Assembly (NCBI GenBank): GCA_947365245.1
Contig: CANAWG010000006.1
Location: forward strand, 62,001 to 126,000
Length of the DNA: 64,000 bases
Origin: an uncultured Oscillibacter sp.
GTDB lineage: Bacteria; Bacillota; Clostridia; Oscillospirales; Oscillospiraceae
Direction of reading: 5' to 3'
Shown: positions 8,166-16,425 of the stretch, one piece after another
How positions within the stretch are numbered: position 1 is the first letter of the stretch
How the letters are laid out: the number at the start of each line of letters is the position of its first letter
Translations under genes and position numbers: made by a program
Notes under the pieces: model-generated
What the model saw: only the letters and a program-made list of their open reading frames with translations
Databases searched by the model: none
Told to the model about the DNA's origin: nothing

Positions 8166-10318
8166 AGCTGCATCCCCGCTTTCTGTCCACGGGGGCGGGA
8201 CGCCGCCGCCGGTTCCTCCAGGACTTGGCGCGCCTCCATGCCGCAGGTCAGGAGGCGGTCCCGCAGATACTCCAGGTTCTCAGGGCCGGTATTGTTCAGC
8301 AGGGCAAAGAGCTTTCCCTCCCCATCGGTCCCCAGGCAGTCCGCCACGCGGAGCGTCCGGCCGGCCATAGCCGCGGCCTCCGTCAGGGAGCCGAAATACA
8401 CAAGCTCCACCACGCAGTATTCCGCCACGCACTTCTCCGCTTTCTCTCCGGCCAAAAGGACCCGCTTGCGGAATGCCTCCGGCCTCAGGATGTCCGTGCC
8501 CTCCACGTAGCGCTCCGCCCTGGACAGCTCCTCATACTGCAGCGCCTTTTCCATGGCGTCCCGCAGCAGCAGGGACATGGTCTTGAGCAGGTTTGTATGG
8601 TACAGCGTCTCGCACTCATAGGGCAGCGTCCTGATCAGGACCACTGCCGCGGGAACGTCCCGGCAGACGATGGGCAGCACGACGGCGGGCTCCCCGCTCC
8701 CAAGCGCTCCCTGATAGAGCTCTCCCCGCGCCACCGCGTGATAGATCCGGGGAAAGTCGGCGAGGTTCCATGACTTTCCGTCCATGACGGAGCTGTCGCC
8801 CAGGGCGCCCACCAGCCGCAGCCAGGGGCTTCCGGCCTGTCCCTGGTAGACGGCCACCGTATCCGTCCGGATCAGCTCGGAAATGACCTGCATGGTCTCC
8901 ATAAGAATGCGGTCCGGCTCCTGGACCATCAGGCGGCTGACCAGGTCGTACAGCTTTGGAAAGCCCGTCTTGGACGTGAGAAGGCGCTCCTCATACTCGT
9001 TTTTGATCAGCACGTTCTCCTCGTTGACGGCCTTCAGATCCTCATACTCCTCCCTCAGCATCTCAAGGTCCAGGCGGACGCTCCAGGCGTCCTGCCGGAG
9101 GGTGTTGGTGGTATAGCTGACCAGGAGGCCCAGGGATATAAACTGCATAAACGCCACCACGGTGTCCGCGTAGGCGTAGAAAGTGGTCATCTCCAAAAGG
9201 CTCAGACCCTGGCCGTTCAGATAGGCGCCGCTGGCCAGCACCGCCGCCAGGGCGCTCTGGTAGATATTGTAAAATGCGGAGATGATAATGACGTAGACCA
9301 TCAGCCAGTTGATCTGGGAGAACACGGTATTGGAGCCGCAGAGGGAGGTCAGGAGGAAAAACACCTCAAAGAGCACGAGGTTCTCCGCCATCTGGCGAAT
9401 ATCCGTGGGGATGGTCCGTTTTTTCCTGGTCCGGCCCTTGGCCTTGCCCTGCTCGTAGGTGATCTCGCCCTTTTTCAGCTGCTCCTCCAGGTTTCGGAAA
9501 TCGCTCCAGCCCAGCTCCTGCCTGATGAGGCCGCTGTCCGCCAGGGTGACGCAGCCGGGCTCCTCCCACCGGACCTCCGGCTCCTGGAGCTCCTGACGCC
9601 AGCAGACCAGCTGGTACAGGCGCCTGGCGGAGATCTCGGCGCCTCCGCAGACGTTGTAAATATACTGCTCCCCGGCTTCCGCCGCCCGCTTGACGGCATC
9701 CACGAAGTCGGAGATATGAAGGGGCTGAAACACGCCCTCCGTCATGCGCCCCTCCGCCTGTACGGCGGCTGAAAAAATCCGGCTCAAAAAGTCGTTCCCG
9801 TCCTCTTTCGGCCGGTCGGTATAGAGCTGAGAGGCCCGGAGGATCACCGCGTCCATCCCGCGCTGTCTGTGGTAGATGTCCACAAGCTGTTCCTCTCGGA
9901 TAAACCGAATCCCCCGCTCGCTGACAGCGGCGCACTCCGCGGACTCATTCGCCCTTCCCTCGGTGTTCCCGTACACCTCCGTGGAGGACAGCAGGAGGAA
10001 CCTCACCTGGGGAAACGCGGCGGCAGTCCGCAGCGTCCTGGCCAGCAGGGCCACGTCCTCGTCCGACTCCTCCTCCCGGGCGCTGCCTATGTAGCTGTTT
10101 CCGGCAAATATCACGCAGTCCGGTGAGATGGAGCGCAAGAGCTTTCCAAAGGCCTCGCCCCTGCGGGGTCTGCGGTAAAAGCGGTGCAGGGAGACGCCTT
10201 TCGGCTTTTTCGGAAGCGCCTTGTCCGACAGGAGGTAGACATCGTTCCCCTCCTGCCCCATCCGCTCGGCCAGCGCTTCCGCCAAAGCGTCGGCCGCCCC
10301 AATATAGACAATTTTCAT
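8159..10318 (-). CDS. pelD: SDR-PelD fusion: c-di-GMP receptor of the Pel synthase
   Basis: 719 residues in four parts. Residues 1-300 form an extended SDR/NAD-epimerase-like domain. Residues about 312-405 hold four membrane segments. A coiled coil covers about 410-450, followed by a GAF domain (about 455-610) and a degenerate GGDEF domain (about 620-695). PelD senses c-di-GMP and switches on Pel synthesis. The inhibitory-site motif RxxD is kept as RVAD at 657-660, while the GGDEF signature is degraded (TDGEGKLF), so it should bind but not make c-di-GMP. In the SDR part the catalytic YxxxK is changed to F139...E143 and the glycine loop is atypical (IGAADALA), so it is probably not an active epimerase. 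It is the first gene of the operon, with GGAGG 11 nt before ATG 10318. Confidence 0.87.
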   Translation of the reverse strand: MKIVYIGAADALAEALAERMGQEGNDVYLLSDKALPKKPKGVSLHRFYRRPRRGEAFGKLLRSISPDCVIFAGNSYIGSAREEESDEDVALLARTLRTAAAFPQVRFLLLSSTEVYGNTEGRANESAECAAVSERGIRFIREEQLVDIYHRQRGMDAVILRASQLYTDRPKEDGNDFLSRIFSAAVQAEGRMTEGVFQPLHISDFVDAVKRAAEAGEQYIYNVCGGAEISARRLYQLVCWRQELQEPEVRWEEPGCVTLADSGLIRQELGWSDFRNLEEQLKKGEITYEQGKAKGRTRKKRTIPTDIRQMAENLVLFEVFFLLTSLCGSNTVFSQINWLMVYVIIISAFYNIYQSALAAVLASGAYLNGQGLSLLEMTTFYAYADTVVAFMQFISLGLLVSYTTNTLRQDAWSVRLDLEMLREEYEDLKAVNEENVLIKNEYEERLLTSKTGFPKLYDLVSRLMVQEPDRILMETMQVISELIRTDTVAVYQGQAGSPWLRLVGALGDSSVMDGKSWNLADFPRIYHAVARGELYQGALGSGEPAVVLPIVCRDVPAAVVLIRTLPYECETLYHTNLLKTMSLLLRDAMEKALQYEELSRAERYVEGTDILRPEAFRKRVLLAGEKAEKCVAEYCVVELVYFGSLTEAAAMAGRTLRVADCLGTDGEGKLFALLNNTGPENLEYLRDRLLTCGMEARQVLEEPAAASRPRGQKAGMQLC

Positions 10319-10406
10319 AAGTCATCATTCCTCCATATTCTTCTGATGCCTACAAAAACCTCCCGCCGCCGTTTTTCGCCGTTGACGGTTCGCTTGATAA
10401 TACATT

Positions 10407-11399
10407 TCAGCTGCTCTCCTCCATACTCTCTTCCGCAAACTCCTCCAGGAATTTGTCGTGGTATTCCTCCTCGCCCCGTTTCCGGGCCTTGACCGCGTCC
10501 TCAAATTTCTCGTAACAGCCCAGATAGTACCGCCGGCCCTTGAAAAAGATCACGGCTTTCCACTTATTGGCGCGGGGGACCCACTCCACTCCGGTTACAC
10601 CGCTGGTATTGTTGCTGCGGATCGTCTTGGAGCGGAGCAGCTCGACGCAGGTCCCGTCAACAAGCGTCACCTTCGGCTTACAGCCGCAGCTCGTCTGCCC
10701 GCTGCGCAGATGTGCGGTCATCACCGCAAGCTCTTTCCCGCAGTCGCATCGGCACAGCCAGGCGGTCATGGCGCCAATATTCTCCGCCGGCTCCAGAACG
10801 GTCAGCCGGCCGAACCGCTGGCCCGTCAGGTCCAGACGCTGCGCCCTGCTGTCCCTGCCGACAGGCGGGCAGACCTCCTCGAGCTTTGGCGGCGCCCTCC
10901 GCGGGGATCCTCCGGTATCGGCCGCCGAAAAGGAGGCGGCTAACGCCTCCTCCGCCCGACGCCGGGCCTTGGCCGCGTCTTCCAGTCTCTCAAAGCTGCC
11001 CAGGTATCGGCGCTTTCCCTGAAAGCAGATGGCCGCCCGCCACCGCTGCTTTTTCTCCATCCAGTCCACGCCCGGGACGCCGCTGGTGTTGTTGCACCGC
11101 ACGGTTGCGGACACCAGTCCCCGCTTCGGCCTAACACAGCCGCAGCTGACCGTGCGCCCGCTGCGCAGATCCCGGGTCTTTACCACCGTCTCCCGCCCGC
11201 AGCCGCACCGGCACAGCCAGGCGGTGCGGCCGTCCACGTTTTCCGCCGGGCTCAGCACCGTCAGCTCTCCATACCGCTGGCCGGTCAGGTCCAGCTTCTT
11301 CCGGCTGTGGCCGCCGGCTCTCCCACCCGTGTTTTTCGTCCGGCCGGAGACCGCCCGGGGGTGAGCCGCGGGCTGGGCGGGCAGAATATTTTGTTCCAC
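10407..11399 (-). CDS. Tandem AP2/zinc-ribbon DNA-binding protein
   Basis: 330 residues made of two copies of one module. Each copy has LTGQR(Y/F)G.LTVL, a CRC.CG...CGC zinc-ribbon-like cluster, then NNTSGV.GV.W and KW.A.I.F.G.R.YLG, the three-stranded core of AP2/integrase-type DNA-binding domains. Copy one is about residues 36-150 and copy two about 185-325. Single-copy versions are common in phages and mobile elements, often fused to HNH nucleases; no HNH nuclease motif is visible here. Start is GTG at 11399 with GGAGG about 10 nt upstream. It lies just upstream of pelD on the same strand with 88 nt between them, so a regulatory link to pel is possible but unproven. Confidence 0.75.
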   Translation of the reverse strand: MEQNILPAQPAAHPRAVSGRTKNTGGRAGGHSRKKLDLTGQRYGELTVLSPAENVDGRTAWLCRCGCGRETVVKTRDLRSGRTVSCGCVRPKRGLVSATVRCNNTSGVPGVDWMEKKQRWRAAICFQGKRRYLGSFERLEDAAKARRRAEEALAASFSAADTGGSPRRAPPKLEEVCPPVGRDSRAQRLDLTGQRFGRLTVLEPAENIGAMTAWLCRCDCGKELAVMTAHLRSGQTSCGCKPKVTLVDGTCVELLRSKTIRSNNTSGVTGVEWVPRANKWKAVIFFKGRRYYLGCYEKFEDAVKARKRGEEEYHDKFLEEFAEESMEESS

Positions 11400-12058
11400 T
11401 ATGCTGACACCTCCTGGCTTTCATAAGGAGCACCGAATGAATCTGGCTCTCCGCGGCTTTGACGGCGGCTCACAAAGTGTAGGTTGCGGGCCATTTTTCT
11501 ATTGCAAAAAATAAGGACTTGTGTTAAGATTCTTCTTGTTGAAATAGACAAGAGCAAGGCGCGCCGCAATTGAAAACGGCATCGCCTTGCTCAAAACCGC
11601 GGCTCATTTTACGCGGACCGCAACCCACGCTTTACGGCCCGCAAGCCACGCTTTATTATCCAAATTTATTCTCCGCGCCGCCGCTGGCGGTTGGAGTCTT
11701 TTCCTCCCTGCTCGTCCGGAACGATCCGCCTGTCCGCTGCGGCAAACGCCCGCATGGCGGTCATCTGCCGATTCTCATTTTGCTCTTTGGCGGAAACCCG
11801 AACATATCCGCATTCCAAGTGTTCTTTCTTTTTCTGACAGCTTTACTTGAAACCGTCTCAGCGGAAGCAAAGGCGGCTGCCTCCCTCAGTGGGAGACAGC
11901 CGCCTTGTGTATTGGGGGGTGGACTTTCGGATCATGTTCTCGCCCCTTTCCGGCAGCGCAGCACACCAGAGCCGCGGGCAAAATCCGGAAGACAGCGGGG
12001 CGGCATTGAGCTGAGCCGCAGGGCCTGGGCATCCGTGCTGGAACGCCAGCCGGGGATC
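11400..12058. other. Gap with no convincing gene; two long hairpins
   Basis: No reading frame here looks protein-like on either strand. Two strong inverted repeats are present: a 10-bp stem GAGCAAGGCG/CGCCTTGCTC at 11552-11592, and a hairpin at 11870-11906 built on AAGGCGGCTG/CAGCCGCCTT. Neither is followed by a clear T tract on the plus strand. The first could end transcription from the decayed XRE gene on the minus strand. Confidence 0.5.
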
Positions 12059-12255
12059 TCACGGGAGAGTCACGGCCAAAGAAGCTCTGGACATGAGCTT
12101 CCGCAGAACCCGGTCCCTCAGCAAAGGGGCGCGCCCTCCCAGCGCCGCAAAGCTTCTCTCGTCAAACAAGCGGCTGTTCTCGTGGGTATAGGCGTGTCCA
12201 AATCCGGCTGTTCCATCAGTTCCTGGCTGAGATCGCCGGTGGTCTCCTCCTCCAT
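12059..12255 (-). pseudogene. Remnant of an XRE-type regulator (frameshifted, truncated)
   Basis: Reading starts at ATG 12255 as MEEETTGDLSQELMEQPDLDT and then continues one frame over as YTHENSRLFDERSFAALGG, to a stop at 12059. This is the N-terminal signature (LMEQPDLD.Y..EN) of small XRE-family proteins that, from my knowledge of Oscillospiraceae genomes, are encoded next to a serine/threonine kinase gene. The helix-turn-helix part is missing and a frameshift splits the rest, so the gene is dead. The diverging kinase remnant begins at 12371. Confidence 0.55.
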
Positions 12256-12370
12256 GTCCGCCCCCTTTACTTTCCGCAAGAGCTGATTTGTATTATCAAT
12301 GTGCAAAACTTTGCGGACAGATACAATATGCCCGCTGCATAGTGTTTTCAATTTTGGGGAGGCGACCGCC

Positions 12371-12540
12371 GTGTACAACCGGCTTCCGGAGTGCCTGGAA
12401 CGGGAACATGGGACCGTCCGCCTGCTGAAGGAGAGTCCCCGGGGCAGCGTGCGGCTGATCCGCCGCCGGCGGAGCGGCCGCCGCTTCATCCTCCGCCGCT
12501 CCACCGGAAACGGGGAGGTCTGCCGCAGGCTTCTGGCCTT
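12371..12540 (+). pseudogene. Remnant of a serine/threonine protein kinase N terminus
   Basis: From a GTG at 12371, with GGGGAGG at 12357-12363, the sequence reads VYNRLPECLEREHGTVRLL and continues with RGSVRLIRRRRSGRRFILR up to CRRLLALP. This is the N-terminal lobe pattern of the small kinases partnered with the XRE genes described at 12059-12255. Similarity stops at about 12540; no catalytic loop (HRD) or DFG motif follows. It is a truncated gene, fused by deletion to unrelated sequence. Family assignment is by pattern recognition only. Confidence 0.5.
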
Positions 12541-12544
12541 ACCT

Positions 12545-12956
12545 GCCGCCATCTGCTCCGGTGACCTGCGACGGAGGCATCTCCATCCCCCGCAGCGTCA
12601 ACCTCTGCGGCGGGGGCGCACCACCTTTACCGGACCCGTCCACATAGAGAAGCGGGCTTTCGGCCTCTCCTGGATCTATGATCTGGACTTCATGGGCAGC
12701 GGAGACGGCGGGGGGTCTCCTCCGCCTCCCGGGCTGCCGCATCTCCGGTTGGCGCACCGGCGTGCTGGTGCAGGATGAGTGGGTCAGCGCCTTTGACTGT
12801 ACCTTTGCGGACAGCGAGATCGGCCTGCACCTCAATATCGACGGCGGAAACCCCATGGACTCCCGCTGCATGGGAGACGCTTTCCGGAACAACGGCACCG
12901 ACACTGAAAACCGCTGCGGCCGGAAGCCGGATACCTCCGAGGCGGTCTTTGCGTGA
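12545..12956 (+). pseudogene. Remnant of a right-handed beta-helix protein C terminus
   Basis: Protein-like sequence is split over two frames. It opens with a segment resembling IPRSVNLCGGG, and the best stretch is 12678-12956 (CRISGWRTGVLVQDEWVSA, FDCTFADSEIGLHLN, AFRNNGTDTENRCG). The repeated short strands with asparagine turns (DCTFADSEIG, FRNNGTD) are typical of parallel beta-helix proteins. There is no intact start, and the junction with the kinase remnant suggests a deletion joined two genes. Confidence 0.45.
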
Positions 12957-13115
12957 GGGACGTTTTTTCCGCGGCGGCATCGGCCAGCGCCGGGCGTTCC
13001 GGGTAATCCTGAAGCGGCCGGACAAGAAGAACCCGCGCGCCGGCGCGGGTTTTGAATCGGATCCACAGCCTCCGGTGGTGCGTTGAAGCTCCCGCAGCAT
13101 CCCCTTCGGCAAATG

Positions 13116-13156
13116 GCAGGGGCCCCCTCTCCCGCTACGGGAGAGAGGGCCCCTGC
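13116..13156. terminator. Large GC-rich hairpin
   Basis: The stem GCAGGGGCCC.CTCTCCC pairs with GGGAGAG.GGGCCCCTGC around a 5-nt loop. It lies 23 nt past the stop of the small minus-strand gene and could stop transcription from it. No T tract follows, so termination strength is uncertain. Confidence 0.45.
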
Positions 13157-13178
13157 GCAGTTACGCGGTATGACCTTC

Positions 13179-13517
13179 TCAGTTGACCGAGATTACAATG
13201 TCATACTTTCCCGCATGAATCACCAAATCTCCGTCAACCCTGTCCATTTTATTGAAATTCGTATTGTATGAGCCTCTCAAGCCCAGCGAAGAAAAACCTT
13301 TGACGCCGCTGTCCTCCCACATAATACTGACGCGATACTGCATATAGCCGGCTTCATAACTTGTGATAACATCCACGCCGCAGCAGCGCAAAAGTACTTC
13401 GCCGCCCTCTCTCACCTCCACATCGGCAGTGCCCATGAAAGATTCAGATGGCGAAATCGCTTTTTTAATCGCTCTGATCGCATGCAGCCTCTCATCGTAA
13501 GAAATCATATCAGACAT
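13179..13517 (-). CDS. Small protein of unknown function
   Basis: 112 residues from ATG 13517, chosen because GGAGG lies 6 nt upstream; a longer reading would lack a ribosome site. Visible features are a charged N-terminal helix (SYDERLHAIRAIKKAI) followed by alternating beta-strand-like segments ending in KYDIVISVN. There are no cysteine clusters or membrane segments. It lies 38 nt downstream of the DeoR-type regulator on the same strand, so it is likely co-transcribed. I do not recognise the family. Confidence 0.6.
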   Translation of the reverse strand: MSDMISYDERLHAIRAIKKAISPSESFMGTADVEVREGGEVLLRCCGVDVITSYEAGYMQYRVSIMWEDSGVKGFSSLGLRGSYNTNFNKMDRVDGDLVIHAGKYDIVISVN

Positions 13518-13555
13518 CTTCATCCTCCATCGGCCCCCGCGGAAACCACCGCCGC

Positions 13556-14323
13556 TCACTCTACAATCTTCAGCTCAATGCCGCGGCTGCGGATCGCGTC
13601 CGCATACTCAGGGGAGATGCCGCTGTCCGTAATAATCATGTCCACACAGTCGATGGGACCGATGACCGCGAACGCGTCACGCCCGAATTTGCTGCTGTCC
13701 GTCACCAGAATGGACTGCTTGGCCCGCTGGACAATGGCGGTGTGCAGCTCCGCGCTGTCGGAGCTGTAATCCGTAATGCCGTGGTCAATCGTGCAGCCGC
13801 CGCAGCCGATAAAGGCCTTGTCCACGCAGAACTGGTTCAAGGAATACAGGGCGATGCTTCCATAAAAGGCCATCTCCCGGTTCCGCATGCACCCGCCCAG
13901 GGAATAGACCGGCAGGTTCGTGCTGGACAGCTCCGTCAAAACGGGGACGGAGGGCGTCAGGATCGTGATATTCTGATAGTTTCGAACGTTTTTGGCGATT
14001 TCCAGAACCGTCTCTCCAATATCCAGGAGAACCGTCTCTCCCTCCTGCACCAAAGCGGCCGCCGCCGCGCCGATCGCCGTCTTCTCCCGGCGGTGCGAGG
14101 ACGCCGAGACGTCCAGAATCTGCAGGCAGCCCGCCCGGTACCGCTGCGGCATCACCGCGCCTCCATAGACCTTGGTCACCAGTCCATCGGCGGCCAGTTC
14201 ATCCAGATCGCGGCGGATCGTAACAACAGAGACATTGAATCGCTCGGCCAGATCCTTGATCTTGACAGATCCGTTTTCGTGCAGAATGTTTAAGATACTG
14301 GCTTGACGTACTTCCTGCATCAT
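13556..14323 (-). CDS. DeoR-family sugar-responsive transcriptional regulator
   Basis: 255 residues. The N-terminal winged helix (residues 6-58) has the DeoR signature VSVVTIRRDLDELAADGLVTKVYGGAV. The C-terminal sensor domain (residues 75-245) has the DeoRC fold (GETVLLDIGETVLEIA, FIGCGG, ILVTDSSKFGRDAF), which normally binds a phosphorylated sugar. It is divergent from the dpp-type importer at 14686 and very likely represses it. Candidate operators are the 16-bp palindrome at 14369-14384 and the near-palindrome inside the importer promoter. ATG 14323 has AAGGTG 7 nt upstream. Confidence 0.9.
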   Translation of the reverse strand: MMQEVRQASILNILHENGSVKIKDLAERFNVSVVTIRRDLDELAADGLVTKVYGGAVMPQRYRAGCLQILDVSASSHRREKTAIGAAAAALVQEGETVLLDIGETVLEIAKNVRNYQNITILTPSVPVLTELSSTNLPVYSLGGCMRNREMAFYGSIALYSLNQFCVDKAFIGCGGCTIDHGITDYSSDSAELHTAIVQRAKQSILVTDSSKFGRDAFAVIGPIDCVDMIITDSGISPEYADAIRSRGIELKIVE

Positions 14324-14368
14324 ACCGCAACACCTTTTTCGTGCAAAATGGTAGGAGATGCTGACACG

Positions 14369-14384
14369 AATATCAATTGATATT
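14369..14384. promoter_or_regulatory. 16-bp perfect palindrome, candidate DeoR operator
   Basis: AATATCAATTGATATT is a perfect palindrome 45 nt upstream of the deoR-type start codon, in the divergent region. Position and symmetry suit an autoregulatory operator; binding is inferred. Confidence 0.5.
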
Positions 14385-14560
14385 GATTATGTATCGTGCC
14401 GCACAACACGTATCATATTATCATGCCTTCCCAAAATAAGCAAATAAAATCTGAAATAATTCCCAAAAGCCGAGAGGGCTTTCCATGAATTTCCATATCC
14501 TCCGAAACTCTTGTTCAAAACGATAAAAAAACGGGAAACGAATCATACATTATCACAATA

Positions 14561-14588
14561 TTGACAAAACACGTCATGATGTTATAAT
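14561..14588 (+). promoter_or_regulatory. Promoter of the dpp-type importer operon
   Basis: TTGACA at 14561-14566 and TATAAT at 14583-14588 are separated by 16 bp, with a TG extension in front of the -10 box. The spacer contains ACGTCATGATGT, a near-palindrome that would let a repressor block RNA polymerase. The start codon lies 97 nt downstream of the -10 box. Confidence 0.75.
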
Positions 14589-14685
14589 GTGAACTATAGA
14601 AAAGTGCAAAAAGAAACACAAAAAAACATGTTTTTTACATCGCCGATGATGTGAAAATAAAGACTAATTGAGGAGGGTTCCCAGA

Positions 14686-16284
14686 ATGAAGAAGTTTTTG
14701 TCCCTGATTCTCGTCATGCTGATGGTCGTTGGGCTTGCCGCCTGCGGCAAAACCGATCAGCCCGCAGCGGGGGGCCAGCAGCCCGCGGATGGGCAGCAGC
14801 CCGCGCAGAATACGCCCGCCGCGGCATCTTACGCCGAGACGGTCACCGTGGCAATCGATGTTCTGCCCAGCTCCTACGACCCGGGCAGCAACACGTTCCC
14901 CATCATCAACCGCATTGTCTACGATGAGCTGATTAACTACAACAAGCTGACAAAAGAGCTGGAGCCCGCGCTTGCCACCGCGTGGGAGTGGGTTGGAGAC
15001 AACTGCGACGTTCTCCATCTGGACCTCCGGGAGGGCGTCACGTTCCAAAACGGCAATCCCTTTACCGCGGAGGACGTTGAGTTCACCCTGGCCCGCAACC
15101 CCAACACCAACATCGCCGATTACTACGACCACTGTGAGATCATCAATGACTACTCCCTGGATGTGCACCTCTCCGCCGGCAACTCCGACTTCCCCTACAT
15201 TCTGACCAACACCCTGTACGCCGGCGTCATCGACAAGGAGTCCTGCGAGGCCGATCCCGACTACGGCACCGCCATCGGCACCGGTCCCTGGGCATACGAT
15301 CTGGACAACACGATCGACGGCGACACCTATGTCTTCACCCGCAATGACAGCTACTGGGGTGACAAGCCCGAGACCAAGCAGCTGATCCTGCGCTACATCA
15401 AGGAGTCCTCCTCCCGTCTGATCGCCCTGCAGAACAAGGAAGTCGCCGCCTTTATGACAGTCGGCGAGACGGACGTCCCCGTGGTTCAGGGCGATTCCAG
15501 CCTGACCTACTGCAGCGGCGCCGGCGTCGGCCCCGCCAAGATGTACTACATCGGCTTCAACATGAAAAACGGCAAGGCCGCCAACAACCTGTACCTGCGC
15601 CAGGCCATCGCCTGCGCGATGAACAACGCGGAGATCATCGCCGCCTACGGAGACCCCGGCGCCGTGGAGTCCGACGGCGCGTTCTGGGGCTATGACACGC
15701 CTTTCCGCGCCAGCGCCAGCGATTTCCAGGAGGACCTGACCTTTAATGTTGAACACGCCAAGGAGCTGGTTGAAAAGGCCAAGGAGGCCGCCGGCGGCGA
15801 GATCCCCACGCTGAAGCTGCTGTCCAACTACTCCAAGACGGTGAACTCCACCATGTGCCTGGCCGTTCAGGCCCAGTGCAAGGCCATCGGCATTGACGTT
15901 GAGATCATCGAGAGCGACTCCGCCGGCGTACTGGCCATGACCAAGTACGCCGAGCCGGGCGATTACGATATGATCCAGTACAACGTGCCCCTGGAGAGCT
16001 GGCCCTCCGCCGCCAACCGGATGTTCGTGCAGGATTCCAACAACAACCGCGCCATCCTGAACGACGACCACGTGACGGATCTTCTGATGAAGGCCGCGGC
16101 CTCCAGCGACGACTCCGTCCGCAAGGAAAACTACGTGGCCGTACAGACCTACATCCACGACCAGGCCGTGTACATCCCCGTCTACTACGGCTCCCGCGAC
16201 GGCGCCCAGCTGGCCGAGACCGAGGGCATCGTCTGGACCAACGACGGCTACCCCGAGTTCACCTATGTCCGCGTCCCCGCCTGA
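14686..16284 (+). CDS. ABC importer substrate-binding lipoprotein (SBP_bac_5 / DppA-OppA type)
   Basis: 532 residues. A lipoprotein signal peptide ends in the lipobox LAAC with Cys20, followed by a Gln/Pro-rich linker (residues 22-50) and the large two-lobed family 5 binding domain. It captures a small peptide or, in some subfamilies, a sugar or sugar-acid oligomer outside the membrane. The start is ATG 14686 with GAGGAGGG 10 nt upstream; a longer in-frame reading would start at a TTG with no ribosome site. The genes that follow encode two permeases, two ATPases and sugar-acid enzymes, which argues for a carbohydrate-derived ligand. That substrate is inference. Confidence 0.88.
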   Translation: MKKFLSLILVMLMVVGLAACGKTDQPAAGGQQPADGQQPAQNTPAAASYAETVTVAIDVLPSSYDPGSNTFPIINRIVYDELINYNKLTKELEPALATAWEWVGDNCDVLHLDLREGVTFQNGNPFTAEDVEFTLARNPNTNIADYYDHCEIINDYSLDVHLSAGNSDFPYILTNTLYAGVIDKESCEADPDYGTAIGTGPWAYDLDNTIDGDTYVFTRNDSYWGDKPETKQLILRYIKESSSRLIALQNKEVAAFMTVGETDVPVVQGDSSLTYCSGAGVGPAKMYYIGFNMKNGKAANNLYLRQAIACAMNNAEIIAAYGDPGAVESDGAFWGYDTPFRASASDFQEDLTFNVEHAKELVEKAKEAAGGEIPTLKLLSNYSKTVNSTMCLAVQAQCKAIGIDVEIIESDSAGVLAMTKYAEPGDYDMIQYNVPLESWPSAANRMFVQDSNNNRAILNDDHVTDLLMKAAASSDDSVRKENYVAVQTYIHDQAVYIPVYYGSRDGAQLAETEGIVWTNDGYPEFTYVRVPA

Positions 16285-16315
16285 GTGTTTTGAGCAGCGC
16301 CCTTGATAACTGAAT

Positions 16316-16361
16316 GCCGGGAGCGTCATTTTCTGTCCAATTGAAAACTGGCGCTCCCGGC
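16316..16361 (+). promoter_or_regulatory. Intra-operon stem-loop
   Basis: A perfect 10-bp stem GCCGGGAGCG/CGCTCCCGGC with a 26-nt loop lies between the binding-protein gene and the first permease. Such hairpins usually stabilise or partly terminate the upstream message, giving more binding protein than permease. Confidence 0.55.
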
Positions 16362-16425
16362 TCCCTTATTTTCGCAGGCCGGTGCGGCGCCGCCCTATCT
16401 GGAAAGCATTGAGGGAGATACTCTT

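Noticed and set aside
8159..10318. Two separate genes (epimerase and PelD) in this interval
   Set aside because: The frame is continuous with no stop or internal ribosome site between the SDR part and the membrane segments.
11570..12286. A 238-codon plus-strand frame
   Set aside because: Composition is unlike a protein, it has no ribosome site, and it overlaps the XRE remnant and two hairpins.
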